Positions 56,430 to 64,000 of a stretch of DNA of 64,000 nucleotides are shown one piece after another; the stretch's first letter is position 1; every line of letters begins with the position of its first letter. Both the position numbers and the translations under genes were made by a program. Source of the DNA: Debaryomyces hansenii CBS767 (Eukaryota; Ascomycota; Pichiomycetes; Serinales; Debaryomycetaceae); the NCBI RefSeq assembly GCF_000006445.2, contig NC_006048.2, positions 1,674,001-1,738,000 of the forward strand, in the 5' to 3' direction. The notes beneath the pieces were generated by a model. That model was not told where the DNA came from. It saw only the letters and a program-made list of their open reading frames with translations, and did no database searches.

Positions 56430-59339
56430 ATGAGCAAGAATCTTACAAACGAAAGTAAGGGAAGCGATAAAACTGTTATTTTAAGGTTCAATGCGAGCTT
56501 GATAGCGTACGCTCATGGGATATTTGCCTATTCGGCTTTCCTAGCTGCTTTGGTGGTGGGATGTTGGTTACATTATCATAAGATTGTAGAGAATTCGTCT
56601 TTTGGGTATCCCGATGAGTGGTTTCCTAGTGTGTCGGCGACTATTGGTGATAGGTATCCTGAGAGGTCTATTTTCCAGATTTTGATTGCCGTGACATCGG
56701 GGCCTCGGTTCTTGTTGTTACTCTTCAACTTCATCAGATTGTACAAGAAGAACTCGGTGGTTCCGTACTTGGGGCTTTTGTCGGGGGTGATAAGGACATT
56801 TACTTGTGGGGGATGGGTTTACATTACGTCGACAGATGACCATGATTGGCACGACATTTTCATGATCAGTTATATTGTGCTTACGATCCCATGGACGGTG
56901 TGTATCACCAAACTTTCGCCTAAGGGGTCAAAGGTTCGTAGAGGAAGGGCTTTTACTGCGTTGACGTTCTTTTCCATGTTGGTGCCTTTGGTCTATTGGT
57001 TTATCCAGCATAAGGTCCATGTGAGGGCGGGCGCGTACTCGGTCTATGCGTATTTCGAGTGGGCATTGATCTTGTTGGATGTCGGGTTTGACGTGTGGTC
57101 GGTGATTGATTTTGCCGACATGGAGATTGTGCTCTACGGTGATGGAATTGAGTTTGTTACCACCACCACCTCGAAATCTGTTGCACCAGCGGCTGCATCA
57201 GTTACAACACCAAAAGCTGACAGCAAGACGGCGTTGGAAAACGATGAATTCACGTTTGTTGAATTTCTTGTCAGTAGTACTAATGCATTTATGTTCTGGT
57301 CTGTTGTCACTTCATTGTTGTTGTGTGTTTGGTACTTTCCATTATGGCACATGGGTATCTCAGGATATGAGGCTGTTATAGTTTTGTTCTTTGTTGCACC
57401 ATTGTTATTGGTGATACCTTTCATCAGAAACTTTTTCAGTAGATTTCCATTCATTGCGAGATCTTTGGCAGTGTTGCTCGGTATTGGAGCATACAAAGTC
57501 GAAGAACCTACGGAGAGGTTATTAACTATTTCTGCTGGTGCATCATTTGCCGTTATTGCTTTTGTTGGTGAATCCTGGTCATTATCAAACCAACCTAAAA
57601 AGTTTAATGCACATGCAATTGCATTTCTTATCGGTCTCTTAGCTACTTCAGTCGTGAAATTTGCATCCTATTCAAATAATCCTATTTGGCCTATTATGCA
57701 CAAGGAAAATGGTGGCTATAATAATGCCGGTATCTTTATTGGTTTAGCATCTGCTTTTTTGACACCATCTTTACATTCAACAACATTCAAGGTAAGTTCT
57801 CAAAGAACGGGGGGTTCAATTTTCTTAGCGGCCTTAGGTTTTGGCGGATATTATTTTTCAATTCAGTCGTATTTAAGTGATTCATCAACATTGACATTAT
57901 GGACTTGGAGCGGTTTCCCTATTACTGGACCAACTCCAATAACTGGTGCCCTTTTTAACTTCGGAGCTATAATTATAGGTATTATACTTTCAATTAAATT
58001 GCCCGCTAATATGTTGAGTGGTAAATTCTACAACGTAGTTATTGGTGGTGTTAGTGCATTTGTCTTATACAAATATGAAGGATGGACTGGTTATGCTGGT
58101 GCGTGTGTCTATTCCCTTTACATTTCTTCCATATCACCAATAATTTGGCAATCTACTGTTGGATACAATCCAGCCGTTTTGTTTTCGCTTGCATTCTTTT
58201 TTGAAATTATAATCGCTTTGGCTAGTATCTGGATTGTTGCATATGCATTTGTTCCTGGTGGACCATTATTGAGAGAAAGAACTGATATAATTTTATCTAT
58301 TTCTTTTATTATGATTTTATGTGGTGTTTACAATTATAATTTGAGAAACAAGAATACCCATATCACTCGTGCAAAGGTTGTTGCTACGAGATTATTTAAA
58401 CAAGCTTTAAGTATATTATCCATATTGTTAGCATTGTCAATTGCTATCACATTCAAGAGATATCCTAGTGAAAGCTATGAACCTTATAATGCCTCCTCAA
58501 AATCGTTTACTGCGGGTATTTGGTGTGTTCATTTTGGTTTAGATAACGACATGTGGTCTAGTGAAATAAGAATGAGAGATTTAATAAGGGAAGCAGAAGT
58601 TGATATAATTGGATTATTAGAAAGTGATACACAACGTTTGATCGGTGGTAACCGTGATTTCACTCAAACGATAGCTGAAGATTTAGGAATGTATGCCGAC
58701 TATGGCCCAGGTCCAAATAAACATACCTGGGGTGCTGCATTATTATCTAAATTCCCTATCATCAATTCAACCCATCATTTATTGCCTAGCCCTGTTGGTG
58801 AATTAGCTCCAGCTATTCATGCTACCTTAGACATTTACGGCGAATTGGTGGATGTGCTTGTTTTCCATTCTGGTCAAGAGGAAGATGAAGAAGATCGTAG
58901 ATTACAAAGTTTGGCCCTTGAAGAAATAATGAGTGGCTCTCCAAGACCTGCTGTTTTATTGAGTTACCTTGTTACAAATCCTCATGAAGGTAACTACAAT
59001 ACTTATGTAAGTGAAAAGTCAAGAATGTATGACATTGACAGTACCGATTGGGATAGATGGTGTGAATACATTTTGTTCAGAGATTTGAAGAAGGTCGCAT
59101 ATGCGAGAATATCAAGGTCTACCATCACTGATACTGAATTGCAAATCGGAAAGTTCAAGTTATTAAGTGAAGACGAAAAATCAGAAAATGACGCAGATTT
59201 CTTATATGGTAACAATTTCGTTGATGAAAATGATATTGAAGAGGATTTAAGAATGCCCGAATTATTTAGAGGCGATGGTGTTAGAGGCCATAGATATCAT
59301 GTTTTTGATGAACCTCGTTATTTTGCTCAATATAATTAA
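56430..59339 (+). CDS. CWH43: CWH43, GPI-anchor ceramide remodelling protein
   Basis: Cwh43 puts ceramide into GPI anchors in the ER and Golgi. The first ATG is at 56430 (969 residues, 953 in S. cerevisiae); the frame runs back to a TTG. The N-terminal part is a Frag1/PGAP2-like domain with several membrane segments (about 20-230). The middle adds roughly ten more segments up to about 680. The C-terminal 290 residues are lumenal or cytosolic and of the endonuclease/exonuclease/phosphatase type, with GIWCVHFGLDNDMWSS, IIGLLESDTQ and VLVFHSGQEEDEEDRRL. In some species the two halves are separate genes; here they are fused as in S. cerevisiae. Confidence 0.94.
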   Translation: MSKNLTNESKGSDKTVILRFNASLIAYAHGIFAYSAFLAALVVGCWLHYHKIVENSSFGYPDEWFPSVSATIGDRYPERSIFQILIAVTSGPRFLLLLFNFIRLYKKNSVVPYLGLLSGVIRTFTCGGWVYITSTDDHDWHDIFMISYIVLTIPWTVCITKLSPKGSKVRRGRAFTALTFFSMLVPLVYWFIQHKVHVRAGAYSVYAYFEWALILLDVGFDVWSVIDFADMEIVLYGDGIEFVTTTTSKSVAPAAASVTTPKADSKTALENDEFTFVEFLVSSTNAFMFWSVVTSLLLCVWYFPLWHMGISGYEAVIVLFFVAPLLLVIPFIRNFFSRFPFIARSLAVLLGIGAYKVEEPTERLLTISAGASFAVIAFVGESWSLSNQPKKFNAHAIAFLIGLLATSVVKFASYSNNPIWPIMHKENGGYNNAGIFIGLASAFLTPSLHSTTFKVSSQRTGGSIFLAALGFGGYYFSIQSYLSDSSTLTLWTWSGFPITGPTPITGALFNFGAIIIGIILSIKLPANMLSGKFYNVVIGGVSAFVLYKYEGWTGYAGACVYSLYISSISPIIWQSTVGYNPAVLFSLAFFFEIIIALASIWIVAYAFVPGGPLLRERTDIILSISFIMILCGVYNYNLRNKNTHITRAKVVATRLFKQALSILSILLALSIAITFKRYPSESYEPYNASSKSFTAGIWCVHFGLDNDMWSSEIRMRDLIREAEVDIIGLLESDTQRLIGGNRDFTQTIAEDLGMYADYGPGPNKHTWGAALLSKFPIINSTHHLLPSPVGELAPAIHATLDIYGELVDVLVFHSGQEEDEEDRRLQSLALEEIMSGSPRPAVLLSYLVTNPHEGNYNTYVSEKSRMYDIDSTDWDRWCEYILFRDLKKVAYARISRSTITDTELQIGKFKLLSEDEKSENDADFLYGNNFVDENDIEEDLRMPELFRGDGVRGHRYHVFDEPRYFAQYN

Positions 59340-59491
59340 GTAGTCATAGAAAAATAAGTTAGAGATTTTGTTCGTATAAAAATTGTAGCGTTTATATGTA
59401 GCCTTTATCGCAAAAGCAGAAAATATTGAGTACAACTGTTGATATTTTACCTTTAACAAATTAGTACTATCATCTTTTACAACATATACCT

Positions 59492-60192
59492 ATGCCTGAT
59501 TTTGTTAGTGAGAATAGCTTAAATGCTTCAGAGCTTGAAACACAGCTTGCAAAGGCAAAAGAGGCCAACGAAAAGCATACGCTCGAAGAAGAACCAGAAC
59601 GGAAATCATTATATGAACAATTAAAGGAAAGTAAAGGTATGTTATCTTAACCTTACACAGAGTTTAATTCAGAAATACTAATATACATATATCAGAACAA
59701 AAACATCTAGAATATCAAAAGCAATTGGAGAGTCAAAACTCTTCATATAAATTAGATGAGAAGTCTGCAAAATTTTACGACGAACTAAAGAAGAATGAAA
59801 GAGAAAAGGAACAACAGAGCCTTAAGGCAGAAGCCGAAAAGTTGAACTTATATAGAAACTTGAAGAAAACTCAACAAAAGCCTATTCCGAAGTCGTTATC
59901 TACTACTTCAACTTTGTCTGCTGGTGAAATACCTACTAAATCGTCAATAATTTTGAAGAAAAGAAAGCTAGAGATCTATTCAAAAGTAACACACGAAACA
60001 GAGAAAAGTGATGATTCGATTAAACCGGCCAAAGAGCTGGCAAACTCACCTGTTCTTGTATCTAATGATAAGTCTAGTAATAAGTCAACACCAGAAGTAA
60101 TACGACCTGATGCAACTACAATCGAACGTACTAATACGAAATCCAACACACTACAGGGTTTAGGTGACTACTCATCAAGCGACGAAGAATAG
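59492..60192 (+). CDS. NIP30/FAM192A (PSME3IP1)-like protein, two exons
   Basis: Exons are 59492-59636 (48 codons plus one base) and 59696-60192, joined as G/AA to give GAA, for 213 residues. The first exon opens MPDFVSENSLNASELETQL, like the FVSE start of NIP30. Across the splice runs KSLYEQLKESKEQKHLEYQK, the family's SLYERLQEQK-like helix. The second exon continues KLDEKSAKFYDELKKNER with a basic tail and ends DYSSSDEE. The human protein binds the PA28-gamma proteasome activator; the yeast role is unknown. The second exon has no ATG at its front, which supports the splice. Confidence 0.82.
59637..59695 (+). other. Intron in the NIP30-like gene
   Basis: 59 nt, phase 1. Donor GTATGT at 59637-59642, branch site TACTAAT at 59676-59682 (last base differs from TACTAAC), acceptor CAG ending at 59695. 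It is the shortest intron in the window. Confidence 0.88.
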
Positions 60193-60281
60193 ATCAAGCA
60201 TATATAGTATATATTATGGCCATATAGTGTATCACTGAAGGGTAGTACTGTATAGTGCGTGTACCATTTTTCACTTTTTTC

Positions 60282-60641
60282 ATGAAGAAAGATCAAAATT
60301 CAACCTACTACAATCCAAAGGGTAGTATTCTTTCTATTCTAAACAGGCTAGCTTCTAAGTTGTACTTAAAAATGTATGGGTCTTTATTTCAGTCAGCCAC
60401 AAGAATAATATTTGGCAAGAAGCCAACAATTAACACCTTAATTCAAACCAGAAATAAGATGAAAACTCATAAAGCAGCCGCAAAGAGATTTATTAAAACT
60501 GGAAACGGGTTCAAGAGAAAACAAGCTGGAAGAAACCACGGAAATGGTGGTTTTAGTGCTAACTCTATTCGTCAATTAGACTCTTTCGTCCCAGTTACCG
60601 ATAAGGGTGGTCATTTGAAGAAGTTGAAGAATTCTTTATAA
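60282..60641 (+). CDS. MRP35: Mitochondrial ribosomal protein bL35m
   Basis: Large-subunit protein of the mitochondrial ribosome. The core NKMKTHKAAAKRFIKTGNG and FKRKQAGRNHGN is the bacterial L35 signature. The first ATG in frame is 60282 (119 residues). A later ATG at 60372 gives 89 residues that start MYGSLFQSATRIIFGKK, which looks like a better targeting sequence; either could be used. The open frame runs back to a GTG at 60255, not accepted. The gap to the upstream NIP30-like stop is 89 bp, so the promoter must be very short. Confidence 0.9.
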   Translation: MKKDQNSTYYNPKGSILSILNRLASKLYLKMYGSLFQSATRIIFGKKPTINTLIQTRNKMKTHKAAAKRFIKTGNGFKRKQAGRNHGNGGFSANSIRQLDSFVPVTDKGGHLKKLKNSL

Positions 60642-60824
60642 TGAATACTTCCATAATAAAGAATATTATTGGCTCATGTACTATAGAAGGTAAATGTTAA
60701 AATATATTCACTACTTGGGTTAATTTTGCTTGTATATATAAACTTAGATAGTAATATATTAAATAATTTACAGATTTTCATTAATAGATACTACTATTAA
60801 AGCTATAGACTAACTACCAGTAAG

Positions 60825-63788
60825 CTATTTTTCTTTGTGTTCGATTTCTTTCCATTCACCGGTTTCTTTGTTCTTCTTCAATTCTGCGGTTGGGAAGTAA
60901 TGATAGTTGGTCTTCACGGAGATTGCAACTGGAACGTTATCGAAAGATACCAATCTTAACTTAATATAGGTATTGTCGGCAATGTCCGTTATAGCATCCA
61001 TGAATGATTCCAAGTTTTTAGTTTCTTTATCGTTAACATGAGTGATAAAACTATTGGTGACAATACCATATTGGTGAGCAGGACCACCCGAGTTCTTACG
61101 AGTGACATAAACTTCACTTGGAATCTTTTCCATTAATTGACGTACACCATGGTGAGGTGCTTGTAAAATAGCACCACACCAAAACACAACGTGTGACGTA
61201 TTCAAGCTTGTTGTCTCAACAGTAGGAACGGTGATATCCATTTCTTTTTTCAGTCTGATAATCTTGAAATCTAAACTTGGCTTGTTATACATGATCTTCA
61301 AATCTCTCATGGTTTTAACAATAGATCCATTAACAGATAACAAGATGTCACCAATCTTCAATGGATTAGGAGTTTGATTTAATTTTGCAGCTGCAACTCT
61401 TTCAACAGATAAGAACTTTAACTCATCATGGCAAACTTTTTCAAATTCATTAATCCATTTTTGTGGTACACCTCTAGTTCTACCTTGTAAAATTGTGATA
61501 GAAGAAAATTCGGCGTCCAATATTCTCAAATCAACAGGAATTTCATTATCCTTCAATTTGTTAATTACATCTAAGACGTCAGTGACATCCAACCCCATCC
61601 TATACATTCTATCCGTTGTTTGGTCACAGTTACTTTCACCTAAATAACTTAACCAGAAAGAACGTAAGGTACCATCTTCATCGGCCAAAACACCAGAGTC
61701 GCATTCTTGACATAACTTACTATCTAAAAGAACACACTCCAAATTAGTTCCTCTATAACGAGGAGATAATGAAGCGGCAGGGACATTAAGCGACGAGATA
61801 CCACTAACTTTAACATCCTCAGTAACAAGTCTTAAGTTGTAATTGTAACCAACAAAAAACGACTTTTCACCTCTTTTTAAAGGCTTGTCGCTAAATTTTG
61901 GAGCTTGTACATCAGCTAAAACGAGCTTAGGATCGTATTTGATGATTGCATAATTCTGATTAGGATGCAAAAATACAACTTTACCAGGGATATCTACCGA
62001 CTCAGCAAAAATGACAAATATATCACACATGTCATGAGGGACGAATCTTCTAGAAACTAATACGTAACCATTCGTAGCATCAACAACAACCCCATAACCT
62101 ATTTCCTTACGGTAAGGGTAAGAATCCATTGGGACAGGAGCAACAGTTCTAACTTGAACAAATGATTTTACCAAAGAGGCGCAACCTTGCTTCTCTTCAT
62201 TTTCAAATGGAATGTTAATATACTTTGCATTTTGAGGTTCAAGCTTTAATGGGGGTAATGGTTTATCTTGAATATCAGTGAAATCCCATAAACCACTTTT
62301 ATCGTTTCTCACAGCCAATCTGAAAGTAGACTGCCAATGTCTTTCAATATAGATTACTTGAATACTTTCAGTATGTAAATCGGAAACATGACGATAAGTT
62401 ATGGTAACCTTTTGACGATCTGGAATTTGTTTCATCACTTCAATAAAAGTGTCCAAGTCTGGAGTTTGCTTATCATCTACTGTTTCTAATAACCAACCGG
62501 TTTTCTCAAAAGTTGAGAACTCAAATGAGCCGGATGCATCGTTTATGTAAACACCTTTGACGGGGATGCAATAACACCTAGCGACTTGGTACGACATTTG
62601 GTTGAAAGATGCACCTGCAACATCAACGTATCTATCAGGAGTGATAGAATGCAAATCACCAATTTTTATAGTTTGGGTTATTTCTTCGCCTCCTCTTTGA
62701 ATAACAACTTTTAATTCCTTGCCAACGCTTTCGTCCAAAATTTCGTCAACCTTAATAAAGGTAGAGATTGGTTCATCATTGATTGAGATTAAGGTATCAC
62801 CTTCTTTAATTAATTCATCAGCTGGACCTTCTGGTAAGACTAATTCAGCTACCAATAAACCAATCTTATCTGGGAAACGTTCTCTTGCAATACGTTCAGC
62901 TTCGGAAGTTAACCCTAATCTTCTACATTCATCAAATGGTTTCAACAGCCATTCAACTTGAATATCACCTCTAGTGATTGGCTGGGATTCTTGGATGCAA
63001 CGCAATGCTCTCAAAGGTCTGTAGACAGGAAGAAAGAAATCAGTAGAAGCTTCAGAAGAGCCACCAGCCTGTATAGCAACGGCATGACCATCTTCATTCA
63101 CAACAGGCGACCCTGAAGAACCACCTGATGCACTAGCTGCAGCCTGAATATACTCGGTGTTAAAATCATTATATGTCAAGGCACCATAATCTGGAGCATT
63201 TCTATCTAATCTCGAGATGAACCCGGCTAAAATAGACAACTTTTCACCAGCATCATTCCCTACTACCCTTATTTCAGTACCAACCTTAGCCAAATCGGGC
63301 TTTAATTCAAGTTGCGTGACATCCATATATTTGATGCTTTTGGCATCGAACTGCAAAAATCCGAAATCATGAACCGGGTCACGATAGATTGGTTTCACAA
63401 CTGCCTCTTCGTGGTTATCAAACACAACATAACCACAGAATGGCCCTGGTCCTACCACATGTCTATTGGTCAAAATCAAACCTCTTTTGGCATCAACGAC
63501 AAATCCAGTAGCTTCACTAACTATGGACGATTCAGTATCAAAATTGCTCACATGAGTAAACTGGATCGATACAACAGACTTCACGACCTTTGTGATAGTT
63601 TCTTGCCACTGGTTGCTGTTCGCTGCCACTGCCATGTCAAATATTGGCTGATCTGAACTATCCTCTGAAAGGTACCCATCCAGCTCTTGTTCTACTTCTG
63701 GAACAAAAGAAGACTGCATTTGTCTCTTGTTTGTATTGTCAATAACAGACCCATTGGATAATCTTCTCTTTGTTGGAATATCAGGCAT
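60825..63788 (-). CDS. NMA111: NMA111, nuclear HtrA-like serine protease
   Basis: Nma111/Ynm3 is a large two-repeat HtrA protein that promotes apoptosis-like death by cutting Bir1 and supports heat tolerance. It has 987 residues (997 in S. cerevisiae). The N-terminus has nuclear-signal-like patches PTKRRL and NKRQ. The catalytic triad is His110 (LTNRHVVG), Asp141 (PVHDFGF) and Ser225 (GGSSGSPVV), each 11 residues before the S. cerevisiae positions as I recall them. PDZ domains follow (about 290-380 and 390-480), then a second, inactive protease-like half and further PDZ segments with GGPAHQYGIV. It is convergent with bL35m. Confidence 0.95.
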   Translation of the reverse strand: MPDIPTKRRLSNGSVIDNTNKRQMQSSFVPEVEQELDGYLSEDSSDQPIFDMAVAANSNQWQETITKVVKSVVSIQFTHVSNFDTESSIVSEATGFVVDAKRGLILTNRHVVGPGPFCGYVVFDNHEEAVVKPIYRDPVHDFGFLQFDAKSIKYMDVTQLELKPDLAKVGTEIRVVGNDAGEKLSILAGFISRLDRNAPDYGALTYNDFNTEYIQAAASASGGSSGSPVVNEDGHAVAIQAGGSSEASTDFFLPVYRPLRALRCIQESQPITRGDIQVEWLLKPFDECRRLGLTSEAERIARERFPDKIGLLVAELVLPEGPADELIKEGDTLISINDEPISTFIKVDEILDESVGKELKVVIQRGGEEITQTIKIGDLHSITPDRYVDVAGASFNQMSYQVARCYCIPVKGVYINDASGSFEFSTFEKTGWLLETVDDKQTPDLDTFIEVMKQIPDRQKVTITYRHVSDLHTESIQVIYIERHWQSTFRLAVRNDKSGLWDFTDIQDKPLPPLKLEPQNAKYINIPFENEEKQGCASLVKSFVQVRTVAPVPMDSYPYRKEIGYGVVVDATNGYVLVSRRFVPHDMCDIFVIFAESVDIPGKVVFLHPNQNYAIIKYDPKLVLADVQAPKFSDKPLKRGEKSFFVGYNYNLRLVTEDVKVSGISSLNVPAASLSPRYRGTNLECVLLDSKLCQECDSGVLADEDGTLRSFWLSYLGESNCDQTTDRMYRMGLDVTDVLDVINKLKDNEIPVDLRILDAEFSSITILQGRTRGVPQKWINEFEKVCHDELKFLSVERVAAAKLNQTPNPLKIGDILLSVNGSIVKTMRDLKIMYNKPSLDFKIIRLKKEMDITVPTVETTSLNTSHVVFWCGAILQAPHHGVRQLMEKIPSEVYVTRKNSGGPAHQYGIVTNSFITHVNDKETKNLESFMDAITDIADNTYIKLRLVSFDNVPVAISVKTNYHYFPTAELKKNKETGEWKEIEHKEK

Positions 63789-64000
63789 AATATTATCAAG
63801 ATTTATTAAATTAAATGGATTCTTTCGGGTTCAAAATTAAATGCAAATATGTAAATATCACCGTGTTCTATCAGTTACCGATTAATATTTTTAACCTCTA
63901 AATTAAATGAAGAAATGTCCAAAAAGTCTTCTTCAATATATACAAATTCTAATCTATTATAAAAGAATCCTATAACAAGAGGAATCAACGTTGGTTGTAA
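63789..64000. other. NMA111 promoter, window end
   Basis: 212 bp of AT-rich sequence upstream of NMA111. No ORF or element was recognised. Confidence 0.5.

Overview
This window is nuclear DNA from a budding yeast of the CUG-Ser (CTG) clade. It is most like Debaryomyces or a close relative. The DNA is AT-rich and the genes are short and densely packed. The few introns have yeast GTATGT donors and TACTAAC-type branch sites. CTG codons sit where conserved proteins have serine: the SMC1 hinge at 328-330 and MSP1 at 8008-8010. A complex I accessory subunit (NDUFB10 type) also points away from Saccharomyces. Some ORF starts fall on TTG or GTG; where a real ATG or a splice junction was visible I moved the start.

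Layout. 0-13.6 kb: SMC1 (5' end outside the window), TRM2, SGD1, MSP1, YME2 and ULP1. 13.6-26.6 kb: a 1.2 kb promoter with a Pho4-type palindrome, a VTC2/3-type polyphosphate polymerase subunit, RET3, TAF3, an unrecognised low-complexity protein, EXO5 and a sugar-porter transporter. 26.6-38 kb: HNT3 with a decayed tandem copy behind it, PKR1, MOT2/NOT4, a small unknown gene, ISM1, a three-exon citrate synthase, and about 1.6 kb without a convincing protein gene. 38-46 kb: YVH1, an APC15/Mnd2-like gene, NCS2, COX23 and a large protein of uncertain family. 46-64 kb: BOI2, CDC27, a TM9 protein (TMN3-like), two-exon ATP3, an NDUFB10-like gene with a 4-nt first exon, CWH43, a two-exon NIP30/FAM192A-like gene, mitochondrial bL35 and NMA111.

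The most interesting stretch is 37.05-38.1 kb, between citrate synthase and YVH1. It is richer in GC than its surroundings and is structured. On the minus strand it carries, in order, a TATA-like element, a C/A-rich segment bounded by CCCT repeats that would template a 15-nt G-rich repeat (ATGTTGAGGTCAGGG), and about 520 nt further on a consensus Sm site (ATTTTTTGG). This order and spacing match budding-yeast telomerase RNA, so I propose it as a candidate TLC1/TER locus. This is inference and has not been tested.

The protein genes are mostly housekeeping. Themes that recur are mitochondria (MSP1, YME2, EXO5, ISM1, CIT1, COX23, ATP3, NDUFB10-like, bL35m), ubiquitin/SUMO and APC (ULP1, MOT2, CDC27, APC15-like), and translation or RNA modification (TRM2, NCS2, SGD1). 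I saw no transposon, prophage, CRISPR array or rRNA gene, and found no convincing tRNA gene.
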